From Microbacterium sp. MYb62 (GTDB taxonomy: Bacteria > Actinomycetota > Actinomycetes > Actinomycetales > Microbacteriaceae), in NCBI RefSeq assembly GCF_002979475.1, contig NZ_PCOY01000014.1, positions 26,969 to 90,968 on the forward strand: a DNA stretch of 64,000 nucleotides. Reading direction: 5' to 3'. A model generated the notes under the pieces. That model was not told the DNA's origin, searched no databases, and saw only the letters and a program-made list of their open reading frames with translations. The position numbers and the translations under genes were made by a program. Positions 18,190-26,815 of the stretch are shown piece after piece (within the stretch, counting starts at the first letter, position 1; each line of letters opens with the position of its first letter).

Positions 18190-18996
18190 TCAGGGGTTCA
18201 GCCGGCTGTTCGCGACCAGACCCTCGAGCAGGGGGAACGTGCGGGCACGCGGGCCTGCGGGGCGGATGCCGAGGGCGTTCGCGAGTTCGACCGCCAGGGC
18301 GGCGTGGCCCACCGTGTTCGGGTGGAACGGGTCGTTCATGAGGCCCCACGGCACCCCGCCGGCGCCGAGCTCGGCGAAGCGCGCGTACTGGTCGACGAGG
18401 ATCACGTCCTCGCTCGCGGCGACCTGGCGCACGGCCTCCGCGAACTCTCCGATCCGCGCACGCTCCGGGGCGTTGCACACGTCGACCGCCGGCGGCGTCT
18501 GCAGCACCGGCACGGCGCCGAGCGCGCGCACGCGCGTCACGAACTCCCGCAGCGAGGCGGCGTACTCGGTCGACGTGATGACAGGCCGCGGGCCGCCGTC
18601 GGAGGCATCGTTCGTGCCGATCATCAGGGTGACGACGTCGGGGTTCCACGAGGCGACCCGACGGTCCCAGTCGTCGAGGAGGTCGACGATGCGGTTGCCG
18701 CTGACCGCGGTGTTGAGCACGACGTCGCGGACGCGCTCCAGCTCGCCGCGGATCAACTCGTGCAGATGCTCCGGGTAACTGCGCCCGCCCTGCGTGTGCA
18801 CCAGACCGTGGGTGATCGAGTCTCCCGTGATGACCCAGTTCATCGGAGCGGAATCGGTCAACGCGGCGGCGAGGCGGCGGAGATCGGAAGCGGCGGATGC
18901 GGGAGCGGAGGATTCGGCGTTCGGCACGGATCCGAGCCTATCGGCGACCGCCCGAGACGACGCCACGGTTTTCGTCCTCGCTTCTCGCACGTCCAC
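18190..18996 (-). CDS. SGNH/GDSL-family hydrolase
   Basis: 268 residues from the farthest start used here. The SGNH blocks are present: GDSITHG (catalytic Ser), NTAVSGNR (Gly), MIGTNDAS (Asn) and NDPFHPNTVGH (Asp-His pair). Members are esterases acting on acyl or acetyl groups of small molecules, lipids or carbohydrates. No convincing signal peptide is visible, so it is probably cytosolic. The true start may be an internal GTG or the ATG at 18843, just before VITGDSI, because the first 50 residues look low in complexity. It is a single gene, 104 bases from the peptidase operon. Confidence 0.82.
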   Translation of the reverse strand: MDVREARTKTVASSRAVADRLGSVPNAESSAPASAASDLRRLAAALTDSAPMNWVITGDSITHGLVHTQGGRSYPEHLHELIRGELERVRDVVLNTAVSGNRIVDLLDDWDRRVASWNPDVVTLMIGTNDASDGGPRPVITSTEYAASLREFVTRVRALGAVPVLQTPPAVDVCNAPERARIGEFAEAVRQVAASEDVILVDQYARFAELGAGGVPWGLMNDPFHPNTVGHAALAVELANALGIRPAGPRARTFPLLEGLVANSRLNP

Positions 18997-19020
18997 GGGT
19001 GACCACGTATCATTTCACCC

Positions 19021-19227
19021 ATGTGGACATCCCGATGGTACTTTCTCATGGCCGCGGTGATGCTCTTCGCCCTGAGCATGGTCATCTCCACCTGGCCCGA
19101 GAAGGTGGAGTGGTACTCCGTCTTCACCGTCGTCGTGGTCTCCTTGGCGCTCGTCCTCGCACTGGTGCGGGGCTTCGGCGAGTGGCGCAAAGAGAAGGAA
19201 CGCGCGAAGGTCCCCGAACAGGACTGA
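19021..19227 (+). CDS. Small membrane protein, unknown
   Basis: 68 residues with two hydrophobic helices (YFLMAAVMLFALSMVI and VFTVVVVSLALVLALV) and a charged tail, EWRKEKERAK. No family is recognised. It is divergent from the SGNH gene with only 24 bases between starts, so the promoters overlap. Codon use fits the genome. Confidence 0.65.
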   Translation: MWTSRWYFLMAAVMLFALSMVISTWPEKVEWYSVFTVVVVSLALVLALVRGFGEWRKEKERAKVPEQD

Positions 19228-19409
19228 CCGGGAGGACAGGCCGGTCCCTGTTGTGCGTGGGATACGGTGAACGGGTGAGCCCTGAGTCGGACAGACCGTA
19301 GATCGCGGGTCGAGTGCACGTCGTGCGCTCCCCGCATCCTCGTCGACCGTTCCCCTCTGCCGCGTGACGCGCCTCTGAGCGCGCGCGGCTCCGTCCGTCT
19401 GGATGCTCC

Positions 19410-20543
19410 ATGCCTTTTCTCATCCCTGTCCTCGCCCTGGCGATCTTCGCCCAGGGCACCAGCGAGTTCATGCTCGCCGGCCTCCTTCTCCCGATCTCCT
19501 CCGACCTGGGCGTCGACGCGTCCACGGCGGCGCTCCTGACCCCCGCCTTCGCGATCGGCATGGTCATCGGGGCCCCGATCATGGCCGTGTTCGCCAGTCG
19601 CTGGCGTCCGCGTCGCACGCTGGTGCTGCTGCTCGTGATCTTCCTCGCGGCACACGTGTTCGGCGCCCTCGTGTCGTCGTTCTGGCTGCTCCTGCTCAGC
19701 CGGATCCTCGCCGCGCTCGCGAACGCCGGGTTCCTCGCGATCGCCCTGGCGACCGTGCGGGGCATCGTCACGCCGATGCAGACGACCCGCGCCGTCGCGA
19801 TCCTTCTCGCCGGGACCACCCTGGCCACGATCGTCGGCGTCCCCGCCGGTGCTCTGCTGGCGGAGGCCTTCGGCTGGCGCTCCACGTTCTGGGCCGTGGT
19901 GCTGCTGTGCGTTCCCGCCGTCGTCGCGCTGCTCCTGGACCGGACTCTCAGCGCCGTCCCGCGCTCGCCGCAGATCCGACTGCGCGGGGAACTCGCAGAG
20001 CTGCGTCGCCGCCCGGTGCTCGCGGCCGTGGTGCTCGCCGTGCTCGTGAACGCCGCGACCTTCGGGGTCTTCACGTTCCTCGCCGTCATCGGTGTGGATG
20101 CCGGAATCACATCGTCGGGGATCCCGTTGCTGTTGGCCGCTTTCGGCATCGGCGCCTTCCTGGGCGTGACGGCCACCGGGCGCTGGGCGGCTCGCTCCGC
20201 TCACGCGTGGGTCGTCGTCGGCGGTTCGGTCACGACCGTGGCCTGGCTGGTGTTCGGTCTGTGCGTCAGCTCCGTGCCGGTGGTGTTCGGCGGGGCGCTG
20301 ATCGGTGGGCTGCTGTCGTTCGCCGTCGGCTCGGCGCTCATCGCCCGCATCGTCGGCCAGGCATCGGAGGCTCCGGTGCTCGGCGGTGCGTACGCCACGG
20401 CAGCGCTGAACCTCGGTGCGGTCGGCGGACCCGTCCTCGCCGGCATCGCCTACTCCGCGATCGGTGCGTCTGGAATCCTGTTCGTCGCGGCGATCCTCAC
20501 GGCGGCGGCTGTGGCTTGCACTCCCCTGCTCCGTGGACGATGA
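19410..20543 (+). CDS. MFS exporter, Cmx/CmrA (chloramphenicol efflux)-like
   Basis: 377 residues, 12 predicted membrane segments. The start FAQGTSEFMLAGLLLPI and the later AALANAGFLAIALATV and VGVPAGALLAEAFGWRSTFW match the Cmx/CmrA and AraJ-like branch of DHA1 drug exporters. It therefore probably expels chloramphenicol-like compounds or sugars by proton antiport. Substrate specificity cannot be deduced. The ATG at 19410 has no strong ribosome site. It is followed after 37 bases by a hypothetical gene on the same strand. Confidence 0.82.
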   Translation: MPFLIPVLALAIFAQGTSEFMLAGLLLPISSDLGVDASTAALLTPAFAIGMVIGAPIMAVFASRWRPRRTLVLLLVIFLAAHVFGALVSSFWLLLLSRILAALANAGFLAIALATVRGIVTPMQTTRAVAILLAGTTLATIVGVPAGALLAEAFGWRSTFWAVVLLCVPAVVALLLDRTLSAVPRSPQIRLRGELAELRRRPVLAAVVLAVLVNAATFGVFTFLAVIGVDAGITSSGIPLLLAAFGIGAFLGVTATGRWAARSAHAWVVVGGSVTTVAWLVFGLCVSSVPVVFGGALIGGLLSFAVGSALIARIVGQASEAPVLGGAYATAALNLGAVGGPVLAGIAYSAIGASGILFVAAILTAAAVACTPLLRGR

Positions 20544-20580
20544 CCGCCCGGTCGTCCGCTCGATGCGAAAGACTGGACGT

Positions 20581-21120
20581 ATGACTTCGCCTGCGCTCGA
20601 CACCCTCCTGGCCCGCATCGTCGAGAGCGGGTTGCTCGAAGACCCGGTCGCAGAGAACGGTCTCGTGTACGGGCGGGCGAGCATCGATGCGGCGGGCACC
20701 GTCGTGAACGTGAACGTCGATCCGGAACTCGAGGACGATGACGAGCACGACGACGACGTCGACCACGGGGCTCTGATCGCGGCGGTCTCGCGCATCTTGT
20801 CGGTGGGGGAATCACGCTGGCGGGCGGTGATCGACGAGGTCGCCACCGACATCGACGATGCCGTCGACGACGAGCCCGTCATCGAGCAGATCGACCTGCG
20901 TGATGATCTCGAGGCCACATCTGTCGTCGTCTTCGCCGATGCCGTGCTGCTCGCGTTCCTCGCGCCCAAGCAGTTCCCCGAATCGCGGATCCTCGTGCAG
21001 CTGGATGAGGATCTCGAGGTCGACGGTGTCGAGGTGCGCGAGCTCGACGGCACGGAGAGCGTCGACCTGGAGGACCTGGAGGACCTGCTCGACGAGATCA
21101 CCGGACGGGACGAGGGCTGA
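20581..21120 (+). CDS. Acidic hypothetical protein
   Basis: 179 residues and strongly acidic: runs such as DPELEDDDEHDDDVDHG near residue 45 and DLEDLEDLLDEITGRDEG at the C-terminus. No membrane helices or signal are present. The middle contains VVVFADAVLLAFLAPKQFPESRILVQLDED, i.e. a beta-strand followed by an acidic loop. Similar acidic proteins (DUF2004-like) occur in actinobacteria, but I cannot name a function. It may be co-transcribed with the next gene, 25 bases downstream. Confidence 0.7.
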   Translation: MTSPALDTLLARIVESGLLEDPVAENGLVYGRASIDAAGTVVNVNVDPELEDDDEHDDDVDHGALIAAVSRILSVGESRWRAVIDEVATDIDDAVDDEPVIEQIDLRDDLEATSVVVFADAVLLAFLAPKQFPESRILVQLDEDLEVDGVEVRELDGTESVDLEDLEDLLDEITGRDEG

Positions 21121-21145
21121 GCGGCGGCGGCAGCCCGGTCGCCTC

Positions 21146-21580
21146 GTGGCCCTGAGTTCTCCGTCCGGCCCGGCGACGACACGTCGCCGGGCGAATCCGA
21201 GCGCACTGCTGTCCGTGCTCGGATCCGCAGCGGTCGGCTGCGTCGTGACCTGGTGGATCACGGTCGCCCAGCGGGTCCCCGTGCAGTCCGACGCCGATCT
21301 CGCGTCCGTCCGATTCGGCTTCCCGTTTCCGTGGGTGACGCAGGACCATTCGTCGAACCCGTTCATCGAGTACCCGAACGACGTGGTCCTGCGGCTGACC
21401 GGTCGCACGGGGATCAGCTATCCGACCGGCTACGAATGGCTGCCGTTCGTCGGTGATGCCGCGATCTGGGGCGGCGTGTTCTGGGCCGTCGGAATGGTCG
21501 GGATCCCCGCGATCTTCCGATCCATCCGGAGCAAGCGGAGGGGTTCCGTCCCGCCCCCGCCGCTCACAACCACTTCTTGA
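21146..21580 (+). CDS. Hypothetical membrane protein
   Basis: 144 residues from GTG 21146. Two membrane helices are seen: LLSVLGSAAVGCVVTWWITVA near residue 20 and DAAIWGGVFWAVGMVGIPAIF near residue 110. Between them lies an extracytoplasmic-type loop with FPWVTQDHSSNPF and YEWLPF. No known family. Its last 17 bases overlap the end of the convergent corA gene, so the two transcripts are antisense at their ends. Confidence 0.6.
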   Translation: MALSSPSGPATTRRRANPSALLSVLGSAAVGCVVTWWITVAQRVPVQSDADLASVRFGFPFPWVTQDHSSNPFIEYPNDVVLRLTGRTGISYPTGYEWLPFVGDAAIWGGVFWAVGMVGIPAIFRSIRSKRRGSVPPPPLTTTS

Positions 21581-22568
21581 ACTTGAAGACGCCGAACAGG
21601 CCGACCGCGAAGGCCGCCATGGCACCGATGGCCATCGGGTAGCCGAAGGCCCAGTGCAGTTCGGGCATGACGTCGAAGTTCATCCCGTACACGGTGCCGA
21701 CCAGTGTCGGGGCGAAGATGATCGCCGCCCAGGAGGAGATCTTCTTGATCTCGTCGTTCTGCGCGAGCCCGGCCTCGGTCTGACGACGGGCGACCAGTGC
21801 GGAGTGCACGGTCAGTGCGTTCTCGAGGATCGCCCGGAACGAGTCGACCCGCTCGTTGACGCGGATCGTGTGGTCGAGCACATCGCGCAGCGACCGCTGC
21901 AGCTCTTCGTCGATGCGGTACTTCTCCGACCCCCGACGCAGCCACTCCAGCATCCCGCTCAGGGGGTGCACGGCCCGCTGAAAGTTTATGACCTCGCGGG
22001 ACAGCTCGTAGATGCGACGGGAGAGCGCGCTGTCGTCGTCGCCATCGCCGAAGAGCTGGTCCTCGATCTCGTCGATGTCGTTCAGCAGACCGGCCACGAT
22101 CGGCTCATAGCCGTCGACGACCTCGTCGAGGATCGCATAGAGCACGGCCTCCGGGCCCATCGAGAGAAGCTCGGGGTGGGCCTCCATCCGCATCCGCACG
22201 GCGGCGAGGTTCGGCGACTCGGCGTGCCGGATCGTCACCACGAAGTCGGGGCCGACGAACAGGTGCAGCTCGCCGAACTCGATCGACTCCTGCTCGTCGC
22301 GGTAGCGGGCGGGCCGCAGCACCGCGAACAGGGTGTCGCCGTAGCGCTCGACCTTCGAGCGCTGGTGGCCGGAGAGCGCATCCTCGACGGCGAGTGGATG
22401 CAGGTCGAACTCGCGAGCGACGGACGCCACTTCCTCGGGGCTGGGCCGGTACAGGCCGATCCAGGCGATCCCGCCGGCGGCATCCAGCATCCGGTAGGTC
22501 TCGTCCAGGTTCTTCGGGGTCTCCACGCGACGTCCGTGGACGTACACGCCGTTGTCGATGAGCGCCAT
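21564..22568 (-). CDS. corA: CorA-family magnesium transporter
   Basis: 334 residues. A large cytosolic N-terminal domain is followed by two C-terminal membrane helices, with the diagnostic GMN motif (TVYGMNFD) between them and a basic FKFKKWL end. CorA forms a pentameric Mg2+ channel gated by cytosolic Mg2+. The ATG at 22568 (MALIDNG) is preferred to a GTG 27 bases upstream. A 22-codon ORF with its own ribosome site lies 117 bases upstream of the start and may be a leader peptide. No M-box riboswitch was found. Confidence 0.9.
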   Translation of the reverse strand: MALIDNGVYVHGRRVETPKNLDETYRMLDAAGGIAWIGLYRPSPEEVASVAREFDLHPLAVEDALSGHQRSKVERYGDTLFAVLRPARYRDEQESIEFGELHLFVGPDFVVTIRHAESPNLAAVRMRMEAHPELLSMGPEAVLYAILDEVVDGYEPIVAGLLNDIDEIEDQLFGDGDDDSALSRRIYELSREVINFQRAVHPLSGMLEWLRRGSEKYRIDEELQRSLRDVLDHTIRVNERVDSFRAILENALTVHSALVARRQTEAGLAQNDEIKKISSWAAIIFAPTLVGTVYGMNFDVMPELHWAFGYPMAIGAMAAFAVGLFGVFKFKKWL

Positions 22569-22685
22569 GATGCGGCTCCGTTCTCGCAGGTGCACGGCAG
22601 CAGAGAGCTCCGTGCGCGGATTCGTCAGGGGGCGGATGACGCCGCCGACGGCTGCGGGAAGGACGTGCGAAAGCGGACCCGAAGG

Positions 22686-22754
22686 TCAACGCGCTAGCGC
22701 AGGGAGTCGCGACGCAGCGAAGGCGGCGTCGTAACTATCATCGGACATCGCCAT
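22686..22754 (-). CDS. Candidate 22-residue leader peptide upstream of corA
   Basis: On the corA strand, AAAGGCGGTG precedes ATG 22754 (with an alternative ATG at 22748). The ORF encodes MAMSDDSYDAAFAASRLPAL-A-R and ends at 22686. It is 117 bases before corA, and its 3' end contains the palindrome GCGCTAGCGC. Actinobacterial Mg2+ transporter genes can be controlled by translated acidic leader ORFs. The DD pair fits that idea weakly. The rest of the 22569-22930 gap holds no other gene I can support. Confidence 0.3.
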   Translation of the reverse strand: MAMSDDSYDAAFAASRLPALAR

Positions 22755-22930
22755 CACCGCCTTTCGGGACTCTTCGGGGTCGGACGACCCAACGCGCCAG
22801 CATACTCCTGCCGGCTGGGCGCGGAGTACAGGATGACGCGGGCGAAAACGGAGATGATCTGCTGTGCGGGCGGCGGGGCGTGGCTCGACACGCGGAGCTG
22901 AACCCCTTTCGTCCGGGTTTCGGACGACGC

Positions 22931-23731
22931 TCAGGTCACGATCGCGGCGGCGTTCCCGGACGTGATCGCCTGCAGCGCCTCGACCGGGAGCGTGGATGCC
23001 GCGAGTTGCAACGCCGTCGCCTCGGCAGTCTGCACGGGGAACGCACTCCCGAAGACCCAGCGCTCCGGGTCGTCGCCGAAGCGGTCGGCGACGTGCGTCG
23101 GCCCGTTGACGTGCCAGAGATCGAGCCGCAGCCACTCCGGCGCGGCATCGCCGAGATGGCGGTTCAGCTCGATCCAGTCCGCGCGATTCAGCCCGCTCAG
23201 CAGCAGCGGATGCGCGGGGCTCTCCCGCACGAGGTCGGCGATGCGATGCACGTCGAGGTCGATCGCGGGGGAGAGCGGATGCCGCACCCTGGCGTCGTCG
23301 AGCCGGGCGATCAGCTGCAGTGGCAGACCCCGCTCGACGCACGCGTCGAGCACCGGACGCACGCTCGCGACCTCGTACCGGTGGAAGCCGGGAGCGACGC
23401 GGACGCCCTCAGCCCCGGCATCCACGGCGTCGTCGAGGTCGTCGAGCCAGGCTGCGTCGCGTGGGTCGATCGTCGCGAACACCCGGAACAGCGGGTCGCC
23501 CGCGCACGCGGCGAGCACGGCCTCGTTGCCCGAGCGGGTGTCGAAGCCGAAAAGCGATGCGAGGTGCGAGACCCAGAGCGAGCGCAGTCCGAGGCCGTCG
23601 GCGTAGGCGCGCAGGGCCGGGGCATCCGCGGCGGCCGACAGCCGGTACGGCCACTGTCCGAGGAAGCACGTGGTGTCGGTCGCGCCGAGGTCGGCGAAGG
23701 CGCGCAGCATCCGATGTGCGTGCGCGGTCAT
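22931..23731 (-). CDS. Amidohydrolase-2-like protein with a degenerate metal site
   Basis: 266 residues, a TIM-barrel protein of the amidohydrolase-2 group with GFHRYEVASVRPVLDA, LSGLNRADWIELNRH and a terminal GSAFPVQTAEATA. The N-terminal HxH that binds metal in active members is missing: the equivalent strand reads TDTTCFLGQWPYR. It overlaps the stop of the preceding amidohydrolase gene by 4 bases. The pair probably act together, with this one as a non-catalytic partner or a variant enzyme. It is the last gene of the minus-strand arm of the 23-29 kb locus. Confidence 0.75.
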   Translation of the reverse strand: MTAHAHRMLRAFADLGATDTTCFLGQWPYRLSAAADAPALRAYADGLGLRSLWVSHLASLFGFDTRSGNEAVLAACAGDPLFRVFATIDPRDAAWLDDLDDAVDAGAEGVRVAPGFHRYEVASVRPVLDACVERGLPLQLIARLDDARVRHPLSPAIDLDVHRIADLVRESPAHPLLLSGLNRADWIELNRHLGDAAPEWLRLDLWHVNGPTHVADRFGDDPERWVFGSAFPVQTAEATALQLAASTLPVEALQAITSGNAAAIVT

Positions 23732-24477
23732 GCCGCCACCTCCGCGAGCCAGCGGGCGACGGTGCCGCCGAACACGCGCTCCTCCGTGTCGGCGTCGAGC
23801 CCTGCACCGAGAACCTTGCCCACGTTGGCCGCGAGGTCGATGTGGTGCAGGTCGGAGCCGAAGACCACCCGATCGGGTCCGAGGCGCTCGACGGCCAGTG
23901 CCACCTCGCCCGCGCCGATGATCGTGCCCGAGGTGTCGACCGCGACGTTGGGGACGGAGCGGACGGTGTTCACCGCCGACTCCGGCTGTCCTCCGAGGTG
24001 CGCCATCAGGAAGCGCACCTCGGGGTGGCGGCGGGCGGCGGCCGCGATGTGGTCTGCCGTGGACTCGTAGGGGAAGCGGCCGACGGTCTTGCGCCACGCG
24101 TGCGCCAGCACGATCAGGCGGTGCTCCGCGGCATACTCGAGGATCGGATCCGCGAGCGGGTCGTCGGCGAGGGTGGCGATCCAGAGCTTGATGCCGATCA
24201 TCCCGCGGTCCTCCACATTGCGCCGCAGATCGTCGAGACTCTCGCGTCCGAAGCGCGGGTTGACGTAGCAGTACCCTCGCAGCCGGTCGGGGTGGCGTCG
24301 CAGTTCTCCGGCCAGCACGGCGTTCATGTCCCGCACTTCACCGAGGCTCGGGTGCGGCTGGAAGGCCCCGATGTTGCTGCACAGGAACAGATCGACGCCG
24401 AGCCGCTCGCCGACCTCGAACACGTGCGGGTCGAAACGCCCCTCGTCGAGGTGCGTGTGGGCGTCGATGCCGATCAT
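23728..24477 (-). CDS. Amidohydrolase-2 family metal-dependent hydrolase
   Basis: 249 residues. Metal-binding residues are in place: IDAHTHLDEG at the N-terminus, LAHAWR, FLMAHLGG and a final GSDLHHIDL with the catalytic Asp. This group includes lactonases (for example L-fuconolactonase and LigI) and decarboxylases. It overlaps the aminotransferase gene upstream by ATGA and the amidohydrolase-like gene downstream by the same arrangement, a tightly coupled trio. Lactone hydrolysis in a sugar-oxidation pathway fits the neighbouring dehydrogenases, but this is inference. Confidence 0.82.
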   Translation of the reverse strand: MIGIDAHTHLDEGRFDPHVFEVGERLGVDLFLCSNIGAFQPHPSLGEVRDMNAVLAGELRRHPDRLRGYCYVNPRFGRESLDDLRRNVEDRGMIGIKLWIATLADDPLADPILEYAAEHRLIVLAHAWRKTVGRFPYESTADHIAAAARRHPEVRFLMAHLGGQPESAVNTVRSVPNVAVDTSGTIIGAGEVALAVERLGPDRVVFGSDLHHIDLAANVGKVLGAGLDADTEERVFGGTVARWLAEVAA

Positions 24478-25694
24478 GGCGCTGCCGTCTCCCGGAGGGC
24501 GTCGGCGACCCGACGCAGGGTCTCGTCGATGTCGTCGTCGGTGTGCGCAGCGTTGACGTAGACGACCCGGTAGAAGGAGAGGCCGTGGCGGAATGCCGCG
24601 CGCAGGAAGCCGTGGAGCTCGGCGTCGGATCCCACGAACTGCGGGCAGGCCGGATGACCGACGAGCCGGATGCCGGAGCCCGCCTCGACGAACAGCGCGT
24701 TCATGCCTTCCTGCAGTCGTGTTCCGGATGCGTGGAGTCGGGCGATGACATCGCGGTCGCGGATCGCGGTCATCGTCGCGGTCGCGGCCGCGAGCGACAG
24801 GGTCTCGCCGCCGTACGTCGACGTCACGACCACCTCTCCGCGATCGAGCACGCCGAGGACCTCGCGCCGCCCGCAGTAGATCGCCAGCGGCATTCCATTC
24901 GCGATCCCCTTGCCGAACACCGACAGGTCGGGGAGCACGCCGGTGGCCTCTGCCATTCCGCCGAGGGCCACGCGGAACCCGGTGACCATCTCGTCGTAGG
25001 CGAGCAGGGCACCGTGGCGATCGGCGAGCTCGCGCAGATAGCGATAGAACGTCGTCGCCTCGGGAATCGCGGGATAGTCGGCGGCGACGAGGACGACCGC
25101 GATCTCCGAGCCTCGGGTGAGGAACAGGCGGTCCAGCGCCGCACGGTCCTCCCACTCGACCGCATGGTGCAGGGCGGCGAGAGCGGCCGGAACCCCGGGA
25201 ACCGCATCCGACGTCGCGCCCGGGAGAACCCTGGCACCTGCCGCGAGGGAGTTGAGCCAGCCGTTGTAGCCGATCTGCACGACGCGGTCGCGCCCGGTGT
25301 GCGCGCGGGCGATGCGGATCACGGCGGCCAGCGCCTCTCCGCCCGTCTTCAGGAATCGTGCGGCCTCCGCGCCCGGCACGAGCGTGCAGAACAACTCGGC
25401 CGTCGTCGTCTCGAGCGGGTGCGGGTGACCGAACAGGATGCCGTCGTCGAGCTGCGCGCGGATCGCGGCGTCGACCGTCGGGTCGGCGTACCCGAGCGTC
25501 ACCGGGCCGAGCGCGCATCGGTAGTCGATGAACTCGCGGCCGCGATCGTCCCAGACCCGGCACCCCCGCCCGCGGACGATGACCTCGGGCTCCTCCGGCA
25601 GAAGTGCGGGTGCCTTGGAGTTCGTGCTCGACCCGACCGGCATCACGGCCAGAGCGCGCTCTCGCCATCCGGTGGTCGTCTCGGGGGTGTGCAT
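24474..25694 (-). CDS. Class III PLP aminotransferase (glutamate-1-semialdehyde aminomutase-like)
   Basis: 406 residues. It has the fold-type I class III signature: FLKTGGEALAAVIRIARAHTG, YDEMVTGFR (PLP-binding Asp) and SVFGKGIANGMP with the Schiff-base lysine. It is shorter at the C-terminus than omega-aminotransferases and closest in look to the GSA-aminomutase branch, but the locus has no haem genes, so a catabolic aminotransferase or aminomutase is likely. A 59-bp palindromic repeat lies between its start and the upstream Gfo/Idh gene. An amino group on the pathway substrate is implied. Confidence 0.85.
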   Translation of the reverse strand: MHTPETTTGWRERALAVMPVGSSTNSKAPALLPEEPEVIVRGRGCRVWDDRGREFIDYRCALGPVTLGYADPTVDAAIRAQLDDGILFGHPHPLETTTAELFCTLVPGAEAARFLKTGGEALAAVIRIARAHTGRDRVVQIGYNGWLNSLAAGARVLPGATSDAVPGVPAALAALHHAVEWEDRAALDRLFLTRGSEIAVVLVAADYPAIPEATTFYRYLRELADRHGALLAYDEMVTGFRVALGGMAEATGVLPDLSVFGKGIANGMPLAIYCGRREVLGVLDRGEVVVTSTYGGETLSLAAATATMTAIRDRDVIARLHASGTRLQEGMNALFVEAGSGIRLVGHPACPQFVGSDAELHGFLRAAFRHGLSFYRVVYVNAAHTDDDIDETLRRVADALRETAAP

Positions 25695-25723
25695 GCCTGG
25701 CCTCTCTGCCGTGGTGAACCGCG

Positions 25724-25782
25724 TTCGAATCGCGCGACCGGTGCCGTTTCAGCCGGAACCGCAGCCGATCGAGCGATTCGAA
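25724..25782. repeat. 59-bp palindromic (REP-like) element, copy A
   Basis: TTCGAATCGC at one end and its exact complement GCGATTCGAA at the other enclose 39 bases. A second element with identical 10-bp ends and identical length lies at 46738-46796. It sits between two co-directional genes and may stabilise or shorten the upstream transcript. Confidence 0.75.
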
Positions 25783-25789
25783 AGCGGGG

Positions 25790-26815
25790 TCATGTGAGCG
25801 CGACGACCTCGCCGCCGCGAGCCGCCGACGCCTGGGCGGCCTTGGCGATCTCGACCGTGCGGATGCCGACGGCGGCGTCGGGCTGCGGCTGCCTGCCCTC
25901 GCGCACGGCGAGGACGAACTCGTCGAGCAGCAGCGCGTCGAGGTCGGCGCCGACCGGGCTCCACGTCTCGCCGTGCGCGTCGTGGCCGGCGACGCCCTTG
26001 GCGAAGGGGCTGACCGTGAGGGTGCCGCGCTCGGCGACGATCTGCAGCGTGACCCCGCCCCAGGTGGCCGAGCTCATCGGCCAGCTCCAGGAGCAGTCGA
26101 TCGTGGCGATGACCCCGCTCGGATACCGGATGGTGACGAGTCCCCCGGTCTCGACCGAGAGCTCGCGCTGCGCGTGCAGGATGCGGTTGGACACGGCACG
26201 CACGGACTGCGCTCGCTCGCCCAGCAGCTCGTCGAGGATGTCGGCGCAGTGCACGACGTGGTCGACCAGCGCGCCACCCCCCGCGAGCTCGGGGTCGGTG
26301 AACCAGGCACGATCCTGGGGGAGCTTGCCGTTGTTGATGCCGGTGACGCCGAGGACCTTGCCGAGACGGCCGCTGCGCAGCTCGGCGACCGCCTCGCGCA
26401 CGCTCGGCGCGAAGCGCACCGGGTAGGCCACCATGAGCATCACACCGGCGCGTTCACACGCCTCGTGCATCGCGATCGCGTCTTCGACCGTGGTGGCCAG
26501 CGGCTTCTCGCAGAGCACGTGCACCCCGGCGGCGGCCGCGCGCTCGACGAGGGCGCGATGCCGGGAGTTCTCCGCGGCGATGACGACGGCGTCCGGCTGC
26601 CAGGCGAAGGCTTCTTCGTAGGTCTCGACGTAGGCGACACCGAGCTCGGCGGCCAGGTCGGCACCGCGAGGAGCGTCGTCGGGAGCCGTGGCACCGTCGG
26701 GGTCGGCGGCGATCAGCTCGATGCCCGGCATCGCCTGCAAGGCGTGCACATAGCTCAGCGCATGGGTGTGCGCGAACGACAGGACCGCGATCCGCAGCGG
26801 GGTGGGAGCGGTCAT
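25790..26815 (-). CDS. Gfo/Idh/MocA-family oxidoreductase
   Basis: 341 residues. The hallmark EKPLATT (catalytic Lys) is at about residue 95, followed by the C-terminal alpha/beta domain (GGGALVDHVVHCADILDELLG, which carries the family's Asp and His). The N-terminal Rossmann strand lacks GxGxxG and reads VLSFAHTHALSYVHAL. A cofactor-site variation of this kind is seen in some subfamilies. Members oxidise sugar or cyclitol hydroxyls with NAD(P). It overlaps the next Gfo/Idh gene upstream by 4 bases. Confidence 0.88.
   Translation of the reverse strand: MTAPTPLRIAVLSFAHTHALSYVHALQAMPGIELIAADPDGATAPDDAPRGADLAAELGVAYVETYEEAFAWQPDAVVIAAENSRHRALVERAAAAGVHVLCEKPLATTVEDAIAMHEACERAGVMLMVAYPVRFAPSVREAVAELRSGRLGKVLGVTGINNGKLPQDRAWFTDPELAGGGALVDHVVHCADILDELLGERAQSVRAVSNRILHAQRELSVETGGLVTIRYPSGVIATIDCSWSWPMSSATWGGVTLQIVAERGTLTVSPFAKGVAGHDAHGETWSPVGADLDALLLDEFVLAVREGRQPQPDAAVGIRTVEIAKAAQASAARGGEVVALT

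Noticed and set aside
18858..21206. 782-codon minus-strand open frame
   Set aside because: It runs opposite three well-supported plus-strand genes (small membrane protein, MFS pump, acidic protein), and its translation is low-complexity Ser/Arg/Thr.
22569..22930. Mg2+-sensing M-box riboswitch before corA
   Set aside because: The conserved M-box segments (such as the GTTAGGTGAGGCTCC-like core) were not found on the corA strand.
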